In this document: piece after piece, positions 22,470 through 33,989 of the stretch
Layout of the letters: each line of letters begins with the position of its first letter
How positions within the stretch are numbered: the stretch's first letter is position 1
Position numbers and translations under genes: made by a program
The notes under the pieces: model-generated
What the model was told of the DNA's origin: nothing
Databases searched by the model: none
Seen by the model: only the letters and a program-made list of their open reading frames with translations
Source of the DNA: Serripes groenlandicus
Taxonomy: Eukaryota; Mollusca; Bivalvia; Cardiida; Cardiidae
Reading direction: 5' to 3'
Assembly (NCBI GenBank): GCA_031761405.1
Contig: JASEVX010000003.1
Coordinates: 114,455,831-114,519,830 of the forward strand
DNA length: 64,000 nucleotides

Positions 22470-23095
22470 TAACTGTAGCTGTAAAATCAGCACTTTTAAT
22501 TTGTATATAATTGTCGGAAAGTCCCGGACTTTATATACAGTAATAGAAATTACGATTAAAAGGTTTTTCGTTTCATGCATGGAGGTAAATGTTACCCTGT
22601 ACGTCGTTCGATTTACATAATGTATTCGAAGCTCAGGTCCATTGAATAAACTAGGTTGTTTTGTTTTTGTTGCGACAAGTTATAACATCGACACGTTAAC
22701 CCCATTGTAGAATAAGTATTTGTTGCTTGCCAGAGGTCTTCTTTACATTGAATTGTCACTTTCATTGCATTGCTTTTCATGTTATTGCATAGATAACATA
22801 TACGATATTTAGATGGATTCATTGTTATTTGTATAGTAATAACAAATGTGCAATTGCATGCCTAAATGTTTTAGAACAATTTGAAAATCATTGTAAAAGT
22901 TTATAGTGCTTGTGCGGTTTTTAATTTCATGTAGTTGTTTAACAAGTATGATCTTCAAATATAATGAGATGTTTCCAACCAGACGTAATTCTGAATCTAA
23001 TCATCCACCTTCAAAATAAATTGTATAGGTGACCGTCTAATTTTACAGCATTAAAATAGGTTATCCCAGATCAAAAACTAAATCACTACGTCGAC
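22470..23095. other. No gene recognised
   Basis: AT-rich spacer with no coding signal and no repeat that I can place. Confidence 0.4.
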
Positions 23096-23099
23096 TTGA

Positions 23100-23480
23100 A
23101 CAAATATTTTGTTAACATTTTAGAGATCACTTCTGTTCACTTTACCGCATTTCTCATTGAAATGTCAGAGTGTTTGTCTTGCTGATATCTAGGCTAAATA
23201 CAAATATGAGTCATGCATGACCGGTCAAAAACAGACACAAAACTAGATTTAAGAAAATCTTGTTAACTCTCGAGATACCACATTTTAAACTTAATCAGCT
23301 AGAAACTTTGTCACACTGTTTGTTATGATACGATAAACGATAAGTTCCAATATGGGTCAGGTCAGGGTAAGATCAGGATAGGAAACTAGGCCACATTGTA
23401 TGAAAATATTGTAAACAATATGTGAGCCGCATGTCTTACTTGATCATGTTAAAAGATTAGTCAGAGGTTTTGTCGGCTCA
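23100..23480 (+). repeat. Degenerate ~140-bp repeat family, 2-3 units
   Basis: Phrases such as GTCAGAGTGTTTGTCTTG, GATATCTAGGCTAAATAC, CCGGTCAAAAAC and AAAATCTTGTTAACTCTCG occur in the same order as in the larger array at 41340-42965, and a second partial unit follows from about 23300. Non-coding. Confidence 0.65.
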
Positions 23481-23484
23481 CAAA

Positions 23485-24660
23485 CTAGATCAGTATGCTA
23501 ACAAAACGAAGATTGATACAAAAGAGGCCGCACAACTTTGCCTCGAACATAATGAGACATAGGCTAAAATGGACACGTTATCATATACAGCCATGTCACT
23601 CTTGCGAACGCTTCAGGGTCAACATGGCTATTTTGTTTAAGCACAGAAACATTTTTAACAAACGCAATCAAGCAATGGCAAATAATTCCAAATATTCCTT
23701 GACATTCACAATTGATGAACATATTACACAAATGCCTGTGTGCGAATTGGCTTCCCTCGATAAGATTAGTCAGACACCAAACATACTTTGTAGAACCACA
23801 TCAACTCTGTATAACGACGTCTGTTCTGCCATACACGTGTAACAAAGTATGTTTATATATGTTGCCAGAAGCATTTGACAAATAGTGTAATTTGAAACAC
23901 CCATCATGTATATACAGAGAGGTCTTCATCTTCACGTGTTTCATAGGCCATACTGTTGGTTATTCCCGATGACAGACAATTAATGGTAAAAAAACACAAA
24001 TCATATTACAACAAACCATAAGTGTTACCTTTCATTGTAGAGCCGATTACTTAATAAACATTGCATATACATATCAGTAACCCTTTGAATGATAAAGCCT
24101 TCCTACTTCAAAAGTATACATGCCATATTACATCTTGACCTGCTATTGACCTTTGTATTAGGGTTCATTTTATAAGTATGCACATGTATTGTAATTAAAG
24201 ATGTGATTTGTTTCATGAAAACACTTATAGTGAGATAAATGGATATAAGTCAAATACTGATACAACAATCAAGGTAAGGAATCTACCAAAGGGGTGAGTG
24301 CTAACGGTCGGATAATACCACGTGACACCCAACGACACCACCACCACCACCATCAACAACCTACAGATAACATCTAGGATCAATCCCGTCCCCATGTATC
24401 GTATAAGTTAGGTCATATAAACGTCTGTGGTTGGACCCAAGGAAACAATGAATTAAGGGTAAATCTAATTATATCATTATAATGTAATATAGTACAAATC
24501 GAACAAAAATGCATAACATGTTATTAGAAAATCAAATGGATGACCCCCTATACTAATGAGAATTTGAACTGTAATATAACTATAGCAGAGGTGACAACAG
24601 TAATTATAAAAGCTTAATCACGATCAGCCTACGGTTAAGATGACATCCCGTAGTCGGTAC
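23485..24660. other. No gene recognised; one 115-codon orphan frame
   Basis: The plus frame 23495-23842 is the longest here but shows no known motif; I do not call it a gene. A short (CCA)n run lies at about 24338-24353. Confidence 0.3.
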
Positions 24661-24663
24661 TTA

Positions 24664-26394
24664 AAAACAACTATAGATAACTGGTATCATGATACCATAT
24701 GCATGTAGGGACATACTAAATACTATAGTCACTGTTTACCTAATATCATATGGATGTAGGAACATAATAAATACTATAGATAACTTGTAGCGTGATATCA
24801 TATGGATGTAGGGACATATTAAATACTATAGTCACTGTTTACCTGATATCATATGGATGTAGGAACATTATAAATACTATAGATAACTTGTAGCGTGATA
24901 TCATATGGATGTAGGGACATAATAAATACTATAGTCACTGTTTACCTGATATCATATGGATGTAGGAACATTATAAATACTATAGATAACTTGTAGCGTG
25001 ATATCATATGGATGTAGGGACATAATAAATACTATAGATAACTGGTAGCATGATATCATATGGATGTAGAGACATTATAAATACTACAGATAACTGGTAG
25101 CATGATATCATATGGATGTAGGAACATCCTAGATAATATATATAACTGGTTGCATGATATCATATGGATGTAGGGACATAATAAATAACATAGATAACTG
25201 GTAGCATGATATCATATGGATGTAGGGGCAGTATAAATGCTATAGATAATTGGTAGAATTATATCATATGTATGTAGGGACATCATTATAAATACTATAG
25301 TTACTGTTTACTTGATATCATATGGATGTAGTTACATTATAAATACTATAGTTACTGTTTACTTGATATCATATGGGTTTAGGTACATTATAAATACTAT
25401 AAATAACTGGTAGCATGATATCATATGAATGTTGGGACATTATAAATACTATAGATAACAGGTAGCATTATATCATATGGATGTAGGGACATTATAAATA
25501 CTATAGTTACTGTTTACTTGATATCATATGGATGTAGGTACATTATAAATTATATAGTAACTGTTTACTTGATATCATATGAATGTAGGGACATAATAAA
25601 TATTATAGACAACTGGTAGCATGATATCATATGAATGTAGGGACATTATGAATACTAACGATATCTGGTAGCATTATATCATATGATGTAGGGACATTAT
25701 AAATACTATAGTTACTGTTTACTTGATATCGTATGGATGTAGGGACATTATAAATACTAGAGTAACTGTTTACTTGATATCATATGGGTGTAGGTACATT
25801 ATAAATACTATAGTTACTGTTTACTTGATATCATATGAATGTAGGGACATTATAAATACTATAGTTAGTGTTTAATTGATATCATATAGATAACTGGTAG
25901 CATGATATCATATGGATGTAGGGACATAACAAATACTATAGATAACTGGTAGCATGACATCATATGGACGGTTGTAGGGACATAATAAATATTATAGTTA
26001 TTGTTTACTTGATATCATATGGATGTAGGGACATTATAAATACTCAATTTAACGGGAAACATGATATCATATGGATGTAGGGACATTATAAATACTATAG
26101 ATAACTGGTAGCATGATATCATTTGTACGTAGGGACATAATAAATACTATAGATAACTGGTAGCATGATATCATATGGATGTAGGGACATAATAAATACT
26201 ATAGATAACTGGTAGCATGACATCATATGGATGTAGGGACATTAGAAATAGTATAGATAATTGATAGAACTTGATATCATATGAATGAAGCGACATAATA
26301 AAAACTATAGATAAATGGTAGCTTGATATCATATGGATGTATGGACATTATACATACTATATAAATACTAAAGTTACTGTTTACTTGATATCAT
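24664..26394 (+). repeat. 52-bp minisatellite, about 33 units
   Basis: The unit reads roughly ATGATATCATATGGATG followed by TAGGGACATTATAAATACT and ATAGATAACTGGTAGC. It contains the self-complementary core ATGATATCAT. Two variant classes differ in the last third (AGATAACTGGTAGC versus AGTTACTGTTTACTTG). At the left end they alternate: GTCACTG occurs at 24729, 24831 and 24934, a dimer of about 103 bp. Farther right the order is irregular, so local duplications shaped the array. Non-coding. Confidence 0.96.
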
Positions 26395-27140
26395 ACAGGT
26401 ACATTGGGTTACTGGTAATTTGAGGTGAATGAACATATTATAAATCCAAAGGCATTAACCTTTAACTTTATTCTTATAAGAGGATTTAATTAAAAGTAAA
26501 TGAAGCAAAAAACATAATAATACGTCATTTAAAATCACACATTTCTGTCGAAAATTAAAGAGCATAGTAATGTTTGCATATGTACACACATTAGTTTTTG
26601 TTATGCAGATACAATATATTTCAAACCTCAACAAGTACTGATAGCTGTTTGGCAACACTTACCTTTTCAAACATATATATATAAACCGCAGCTGGCGACT
26701 TTCAAAGTATCTTATCAATTATTTTGATTTTTTTATCAATAAAAAATAATAATTCTGAATATTTGAACACTTTGTTGGATAAGAACATGTTACTGATGCG
26801 TCACATTAACTCTAAATGTGTGATGGTATAGCGTACTGTCTCCAAATGTACGCATATTCTAAATCACAAGAACATCAGTATCAGAGATATAGCATGTGGT
26901 AAATCCGAAATATCAATATGTAATAACAAGTCTGCTTTAGGTAGGGCAATCGACATAGTGAGTGATTCGAAATGATACTTTATAATTTAGCGTCGCAAGG
27001 ATTTACAGCTTGTCATAATCCCGGACTAATTTTAATAGCTACATTGATAGAGTATCAAAACGGTTTTTAAATAGGATCAATGTGTTTTCGACATTAGAAG
27101 ACAGCTCACCAACAGTCAAAAATTAATATTCGTTATGTTC
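26395..27140. other. No gene; possible MITE arm
   Basis: Around 26687-26715 a phrase ACCGCAGCTGGCGACTTTC resembles an outer arm of the TTAA / CCCTTT fold-back family. Otherwise AT-rich spacer. Confidence 0.3.
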
Positions 27141-27143
27141 CAG

Positions 27144-27345
27144 AATTTAGAATGAATCCAAATGAAAAAAATTGCTTTATTTGCTTTCCATGTGTAGCTG
27201 TGATTCAAACTAAAGGCAATGACAAAGAGGAAAAATCCAAAGAAAAAGAACGTATGATAAGAGGAGCAGTTGGTACTGCTGCTGTCTCACAATCTGCGGT
27301 GCGGCGGTGTTAGCTTACAAGAAAAAGAAACGACGTGAACGTTAG
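27144..27345 (+). pseudogene. Candidate C-terminal exon with frameshift, Cys/TM/basic tail
   Basis: After an acceptor-like TTATGTTCCAG (AG at 27142-27143) a frame reads RMNPNEKNCFICFPCV, then a charged stretch (KGNDKEEKSKEKERM), then IRGAVGTAAVS and a stop at 27311-27313. In the next frame from 27295 the text CGAAVLAYKKKKRRER runs to a stop at 27343-27345. Joined across a shift near 27290, the order is cysteine cluster, charged linker, small-residue hydrophobic segment (Gly/Ala-rich, membrane-like), basic tail. That architecture strongly suggests a real coding end that has lost frame, or an unrecognised splice. I do not know the family. An ATTAAA hexamer lies at 27421-27426. Confidence 0.35.
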
Positions 27346-27349
27346 ATTG

Positions 27350-28500
27350 TCAATGTTGACACCTAATAATGCATAGGTAGTACACGGTCACACGTTGTAT
27401 CAGCAGTATATAGACTGCTCATTAAATACAAATCGTATTTCTTTGTTAACAATCGAATTTTGAGATTTGCAATACCGGAGCAAAGCAATGAAATATTTCT
27501 TCCTTCGGAAGGTTAACAACCCTTAATTTGTATGTCAGAAAATCAATCGTTAACATGGTTATGTGAATTGGCCACAATGATAGCGACCAGTCTAGGCTTA
27601 ATACACTGATCGTTAAGTGTCGACTTACCAATTTATTCAAAATTGAGGGCAAATGAATCAATACAAATTCAATATCAACGTGCTACTGTGTTTAGGGTTG
27701 TTTTACATTTAATAATTATTTCATTAATTATTCATCAGAATTTCCTCGATGAACTATTTCAAAAAATCTAGGCGAAACAATGTCCACTTGTTATAATGAA
27801 GTACTTTTGGGGGTATTTCAATGTTTAGAGCTGTGAATTTCTAAGTTAGTATTCAAGGTAAACAATTACCTTGAAACAAGGAACATCACGTTACAATACA
27901 TGGGGAATTTTCTTTCACTCTGAAGCATCATGGCTGAGAAAACGTTTTTGTGGGCACAGAAATGAACTCAGTTCTCCAAATACGAGTTCTGATTGGTCAA
28001 TTTCGAGAATGATTTTACTTCTGACCAACATATGCTTGAACACAAATTCTAAGCATAGCGTAATGTTTTATAGTTTTGGATATATAGTTTTACTGTTATA
28101 ATCCATGTTACAACTATGCATGAGACTTAACGCATATCCAATGATGGACCTAGATAACGTGAGGCAATCTGTTTAAAGCAAATAGGTTAAAAATCATCAT
28201 TTTGCTGAAGAGCTTAAAGTGGATTACGCCTTGTGAGAATTCAACCTTCGGAGGAACGGGAATTTACGATTCAATTACACTCTTGTTTAGTTAGTTGTTT
28301 ATTTCACCCATTGTGTGAGGGCTCCTGGATATAGATGATGCATTTGGTGTAACACAGGCTGCTCTATATCTTTCCTGGAAGAAAGTTCATGAATTTCGAT
28401 GTTCATGCCAGTGACAGATAATAAACATAGACTGAATTAAAAATGAACAAAGTTACAAAACATCAAAACCACAAAGTATTGACGGCCAGTTAAGATAATG
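27350..28500. other. No gene recognised
   Basis: AT-rich spacer with short frames of no recognisable content. Confidence 0.4.
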
Positions 28501-28524
28501 TCACCTTGTGGATCCGCACACCAG

Positions 28525-28835
28525 CCGATCCCCGGTAGCTCAGTTGGTAGCGATGCGGTCTGTCAATCCAGGGGTTGTGAGTTCGAATCCCAGCTCGGCC
28601 AACATTCTTTCCGCCGTTTGACACAATTCACTGTTTACAAGCGTCATTCGTCTTTCACCAATGAGCTAACAGTCTATGTGGAAAAGCAGCCAGTTGCTTT
28701 GAAAGTATGTTGTGTACAGTACTTGTTTGACAAAGCTAGGAAACACATAAGTAGGTTAACTGATATGACTAAAATAGTGTGGACAACAGCTTTAAGCCCC
28801 AATCAATCAATCAATCAACATGCTAAAACGTCAAA
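28525..28835 (+). mobile_element. tRNA-headed SINE (family A), near full length
   Basis: The head has box A (GGTAGCTCAGTTGGTAGC) and box B (GAGTTCGAATCCC), then the body CATTCTTTCCGCCGTTTG, GCGTCATTCGTCTTTCACC and TATGTGGAAAAGCAGCCAG, then GTGTACAGTACTTG. It ends with the 3' tail AAGCCCCAATCAATCAATC, an (AATC)n tail typical of SINEs mobilised by LINEs. This is the best plus-oriented reference for the family. Confidence 0.8.
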
Positions 28836-28924
28836 GAAACATGCTTTATTCCTCTTACAACCATTGAACATTTAGTCGCGTCAAAATGCAAGGAATGCAT
28901 AAGATAATTGGTCGTTTTGTATAC

Positions 28925-29889
28925 GTATAATAATAATAATAATAATAAATTCTTTATTTTAAGAAGATAACACATTATGCATTTTATACAAATTAACAAA
29001 TGTAGAAAGTCATATTTACAATGTGGTCTTTTGTAACAAAACACATTTTTAACAAGTCATTTCATTCAATTATAAGACAAGCACCATCATGTTAAAGTAA
29101 ATAGTAAATACAGATTTTAAAAACAACATTATATCACATATTTCAGCATTCATACAGAACATATTTGTATCCATAAGCATATATAAATTGAAACAAATGA
29201 GAACAATGTTGTAAATACTTTTCTCATAACTTCGATATGTTAGGTAAGTGCTTTTTACACTGGTATTTAAAAGTTTGTAACTTAGTAATATTCTTAATAT
29301 TTGAAGGCAGACTGTTCCAGATGTTAGCACTGCTATGGGTAAAGCTTGTTTTCAAGTTATTTGTTTTAAATTTCATGACATTCAAATTATTTTTACTAGC
29401 AGATCGTAAATTGTAATCTTCGTTGTTTGCAAAGGACACAAGGTTACAAATGTAACTTGGTGTAAGGTTATGCTTATTTTTAAATACCAATAAAGCAATA
29501 TAATAGTTATATCTTTGTTCAAGAGTCAACCACTGCAACTCAGAAAACATTGATTTAGAACTGGTTTGTACAGGTTTGTTTAATATAAGTCTAGCAACTC
29601 TGTTCTGGGTTTTAAATATAATATTTTGGACTTTTGAAATCCCACCCCATACTGTACAACAATAGTCAAAAGTAGACATAATATACGCATTGTAATATAG
29701 TACTTTCATATCATGGGATACGTAAAATGATATTATTTTAAGAAGATTAATTTTAGAGTTTACTTTCGCACGTACACGTATCAACATTGGTTTCCTACAG
29801 TACGGCTCACCTTTCAGAAGTATGATCGATTGATTGGGTATAACACCGTTTTTTAACAATTTCTCAGTTATATCACGCGGCCAGTTCAC
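28925..29889 (-). pseudogene. LINE 3' part: post-RT domain, 3' UTR and (TTA)n tail
   Basis: The minus frame 29889-29224 (221 codons, open to its 5' truncation and starting at a non-ATG codon) carries the stretch after the RT catalytic box in CR1/L2/Rex-type LINEs: YYNAYIMSTFDYCCTVWG, KTQNRVARLILNKP, SMFSELQWLTLEQRYNYY, LTPSYICNL, NLRSASKNNL, THSSANIWNSLPSNIKN and LQTFKYQCKKHL. It stays open to the stop, so this copy is fairly young. A 300-bp 3' UTR with AATAAA ends in a TTA microsatellite (28927-28948 on the plus strand as TAA repeats), as known for L2/CR1-like elements. The 5' side is truncated exactly where a SINE begins. Confidence 0.85.
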
Positions 29890-29894
29890 CTACT

Positions 29895-30112
29895 CATGCA
29901 TTTCCTGGTTATTTCACACCAGTACTCCACACAACAAACTTCCCAAGCAACCGGCTGCTTTTCCACATAGACTTAGCCCATTTGTGGAAGACGAATGACG
30001 CATGTCGCATTGACTTTTGTCAATCGTCGGAAAGAAAGATGGCCGAGCCGGGGTTCGAACTCACATCCCCTGAATTGGCAGCCCGCGTCTATACCGACTA
30101 GGCAGTATGATC
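29895..30112 (-). mobile_element. tRNA-headed SINE (family A)
   Basis: Minus-oriented copy: on the plus strand ACACCAGTACTCCACAC, CCGGCTGCTTTTCCACAT, TTGTGGAAGACGAATGACGC, GACTTTTGTCAATCGTCGG, then the head with GGGGTTCGAACTC (box B complement) and GCCCGCGTCTATACCGACTA (box A side). It abuts the 5' truncation of the LINE tail at 29889. Confidence 0.75.
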
Positions 30113-30504
30113 GATACATTTATATTTTGTTAATGTCTAAAATCATAGCAAGAACGATGGAAGAGGGTCGAGTATATGCGTGTATTGATATTGAAAGATA
30201 GTATTGATATTGAAAGATATGTATGTAAACAGTATATATCAAACGATGCACAGGTAGGACATCAGACGACCTAGATGATGTACTTTTTTAGAAGACCAAA
30301 CCAGAGGAAGGCATTTGTTGAATGGAGGAACAGAAAAAAAGTGAATCAGAATTGTCTGTTTTGTAAATTTGACATCAAGTCAGAACCCTTTGGTCCATTT
30401 TCCATGTTTAAGAATGAATGTATATTGTTTTATGGCGCATCGACAGCTAAGGTCATTTAGCGCGCAATTAAATTTAATTATTCATGATCCCTGGGTAAAC
30501 AAAC

Positions 30505-30642
30505 CAGTACTAGGCTAGAAAATGTGCCTTGCCCAAGGGCACTCCACCATGACCGTAGTGCCGCGACTGGCGATCGAACCCGGTACACCCGGTTTCGAAA
30601 TCTCCGACGCTAACCACTCGACCACAGCGGATTCCCCATGTT
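30505..30642 (-). mobile_element. tRNA-headed SINE (family E)
   Basis: On the plus strand GTGCCTTGCCCAAGGGCAC, then GCGACTGGCGATCGAACC (box B complement), then ATCTCCGACGCTAACCACTC and GACCACAGCGG (box A side), which is a tRNA-like head plus a short body read from the minus strand. A different family from A, B and D. Confidence 0.6.
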
Positions 30643-30912
30643 TAAGAATGTAATTGAATGAAATAATGCCAATCGGAATATTACAATTATATTTTTCTTC
30701 AGATGGAGACTTGTGCAATGAATGATTGTTGAAATAGAGCTGCAGATCGATTCTGCAGATGCTAGTGTTTGCTGACATTTTATTTTTCTGCATTACTTTT
30801 GTCTCGCATAAGTATTTGTGTGTTCGGTGGCAAAATATACAAGTAATCAAGTTACGGGGAACTCTCGAATCAACCCAAACTTGCTTTGTTTATTTCAATT
30901 ATAAAACTACTT

Positions 30913-31200
30913 CTGAATGTGCTTTTAAAGCAAGGTAGTGTTTATCTGTCACTGTATTGTCCTTGTTTAGTCATCTGGAAGTGAACTAATAATGCTCTTT
31001 GATATGCCCACATTACCTGAAATTTGGTAAAGGTGTGTATATGATACTGTGTGATACTGAATGTGCTTTCAAAGCAAGGTAGTGTTTAACTGTCACTGTA
31101 TTGTCCTTGTTTAGTCATCTGGAAGTGAACTAATAATGCTCTTTGATATGCCCACATTACCTGAAATTTGGTAAAGATGTGTATATGATACTGTGTGTGA
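30913..31200 (+). repeat. Tandem duplication of a 144-bp segment
   Basis: CTGAATGTGCTTT(T/C)AAAGC opens both copies, at 30913 and 31057; the two differ at only a few positions up to ATGATACTGTGTG. No coding content. The near identity indicates a recent duplication. Confidence 0.93.
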
Positions 31201-31204
31201 TTGT

Positions 31205-32670
31205 ATCTGACTGTTTCACATTAACAGTCATATTTTAAGCTTTGGTCAGTTATCAGCTACTTAGTCACGGCACATGTCATGATTGTGAACAACCAAAAGC
31301 GTTACATTAAATATATATTTTAACGAGTATTTATTTTCTGTTTTATAAAGTAATTGCAATCTAAAATGTTTGATTCTTAGCAGAAACGAATACAAAGAAC
31401 ATGTGTTGCATCACTAGTAGAGGATAATGTCAATCCACGGTATTGCTGCTCGATTTGCTCGTATTAGAACACATTTAATAACGATTGAACTACTGACGGC
31501 AACTGTACTTTGCTTTGTAGTTTAGACATTTTACAGTGTTTTCTTTGGGAAAGGTCTTAAAATTGTCGATGATGTATTATACTGTTTATAATGTATATAT
31601 GTACGTTTATGTAGTTCTCATTTTGTAGGATCGTATAGACACAACAATATCCCTTTCGTACATTCATTCACTCACACATGCACTCACTCACTCACGCACA
31701 TACACAATACAATCATTCGCTAGTGTCATTGCTTATTATTGTTTTTAACTGTGTTTGAATTATACCGTATGACTACATGCTTAACATTTCGTTTCTATAA
31801 AGGACTTTTAGTCATATGTTATTGCTTAACATTAAGATGACTTTATTGTTATGTGAGTTGGTGGACAGCAAAACTTCCGCTCTTTTTTTAGAAAAGAAAA
31901 AACAGAGCATAGCCTAGCTGTCAAACAAAAAGACTCGTACTGTACATTTTTTCTTTGACACTGGGTAAAATGTTTGTGTTAACGTTTTCATTTTTTTGCT
32001 AACGAGATCTCATTCATAAGAATACATACATTTATTGACTTTTAATATCTACCTTATTTTTCTTTTGGAGACTAAGTTGCTAGAATGGATGTTTTCGAAT
32101 GGAACTGCCCATATCTGACTATCTAATTTTGTCGTTATGAAGTAGATCGATATCAAAACAAACACGTTTTCCATATTATTATGTTTTGTATTTTCTTTCT
32201 TAATCTATTTATTTTTAAAGTGATTTATAAGCCTATGGGGCCGGGTGTTATTTATGTACTCTTGTTTTGTTGATGTACATACACATGTCACTATAATAAA
32301 ATATTTAACTACTTATAACTTACTGTACACTCAGTGGCTTTAAAATAAGTGTACTATTTCTCCTTTAGCCACGAGATCAAAAATATTGTATCCGAGTGAA
32401 ATATTTAATTTTCATAATATTAGAAATCAACATTTTCAAAACAGACACAATTGATTTGTATTTAATATTAACAATTCTAAAAAAGACTGTAAGTAGCATT
32501 CCTAGAAAGTCCGCAGTCTTGGAATATGCGTCTGAAACCTACCATGCACACAAGTGTTATTTGTTCGAAATGCAAACACATGGAGATTGAAAAAAACACA
32601 GAACATTGTCAAACACAGCTCTAGATGAGGGTTGTGGTCCCTGTTCGGAAAGACTTATTTGAACTCAAAA
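31205..32670. other. No gene; CACT-type microsatellite
   Basis: A short imperfect (CACT)n stretch at about 31668-31695 is the only feature noticed. Several 60-codon frames are unsupported. Confidence 0.4.
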
Positions 32671-32675
32671 ACATA

Positions 32676-32895
32676 TGAGCCGTTCCACGAGAAAACCAAC
32701 ATTGTGAAATATGCATAATGTATCGACGCAGATCAGCACGCGCAGTCTGCGCATGCTTATCCGGGCCGACACATTCCGCCTCAGGGGGATATAGATATAG
32801 AGTAATGATTCCTGAAACAGAAAATCCACATGAGGAGAAAAGTGTCTGCCCGGGTTAGCCTGCGTGGCCTGTTGGTTTTCTCGTGGGGCGGCTCA
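32676..32895. mobile_element. MITE with 25-bp terminal inverted repeats and TA duplication
   Basis: Left end TGAGCCGTTCCACGAGAAAA (to CCAAC, 32676-32700) and right end 32871-32895 are inverted copies matching at 23 of 25 positions. Both ends are flanked by TA (32674-32675 and 32896-32897), the target-site duplication of Tc1/mariner-type transposons. The interior holds CGCGCAGTCTGCGCATGC and no coding frame. From memory, similar TGAGCCG... elements are common in bivalves. Confidence 0.85.
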
Positions 32896-33084
32896 TAAGC
32901 TGATGGTACTCAACATAACCGAATGAGTTGGATGATCATTGTGAGCATCAAAACAAAGGCTTTCGATAAGTAGCACGAGATATACTAAGGAGCAATTACC
33001 AGTTGTTTCCTTCCTTTAATGCTTTCAAACGTTTTAACATGTATAGGTTATATGCATACGAATCTATTCTAAAGAGATAAATTT

Positions 33085-33210
33085 AACCCTTTCCAACAAG
33101 TTGACAATTTCGAATGCCTCTTCAGCAGAACAGAATTTTTAAAGCATTGTGGCAAAATGAGAAATTGCTTGTAATCAGTAATTTCTCCTTTTGTCACAGT
33201 GTTTTAAACT
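33085..33210. mobile_element. Fold-back MITE copy, partial
   Basis: Starts TTTAACCCTTTCC (left terminus of the TTAA / CCCTTT family) and contains the central hairpin at 33141-33205: AAAGCATTGTGGCAAAATG and GAGAAATTGCTT on the left, GTAATTTCTCCTTTTGTCAC on the right. The right outer arm is lost or diverged. The 62-codon plus frame across it is incidental. Confidence 0.6.
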
Positions 33211-33214
33211 ACAT

Positions 33215-33985
33215 TAGTAGATATTGTATATGTTGTGCTGAGATGTATTCGGGGTCGTCTGTTGCAAATGTGTCGTATGTTGGAAACTGTTTATTGAATT
33301 AGCAAATGGTTTTAATGAAATAGCAAACATCTTGGGAAAGAAAGTGTCATACGTGTTCGGTTTTCCTTTACCATAAACTGTACATGACAATTATCCTGTA
33401 GTATTGATATTTACTTAGTCATGGGTATCAGGAAGACTCATTAACATAATAGACGTTTTGATCTAAATTTAGATTTTAGAGACAAAGATCTATACAAAAT
33501 CCAATTCAAAACGCCATGTTCACAGAAATCAAAATTAGCTTATTTCTTATAGCGAACAGAGTTACTAATACTGCTCTAACGGGTTCGAATCTCTAAAAAT
33601 GGAATGTTTTTATTTTAACGTGTACTGCGATATCACGGCCTCTATATTACAACCACACGTTGTACGTATATATTGGCTTCAATAAACATTAAAAAAGGCC
33701 GATTATACTGCCGAATGGTCACGTATACAATGATGATTAATGAGTGACAGGTTAAACCTGATTAACAATAACTGGCTTCATAGTACTGTCCCCATCAGGT
33801 TTCCACCAAATAACATACACGATAAATACACAAGCATAGAAGGGCATGTACTTTGTCAAGTTTAATGCCTAGTCTTACGTGAAAATCAAGACCAGTTAGC
33901 GCGTCCAAATACTCTGATCAACGTATACTCCGTTCACAATCTAGTCTGAAACCACAAATGAAGCCTCTTTTGATCGGTTATGGCC
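33215..33985. other. No gene recognised
   Basis: Spacer leading into the large minisatellite. A lone GGGTTCGAATCTC at about 33580 resembles a pol III box B without a partner. Confidence 0.35.
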
Positions 33986-33989
33986 AAAC

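Noticed and set aside
23495..23842. 115-codon plus ORF
   Set aside because: No motif, no splice or poly-A support, composition near background.
28525..28603. Possible tRNA gene (boxes A and B present)
   Set aside because: Acceptor stem does not pair, a SINE body and an (AATC)n tail follow; it is a SINE head. The same holds for 21050-21120, 43580-43651 and the other tRNA-like heads.
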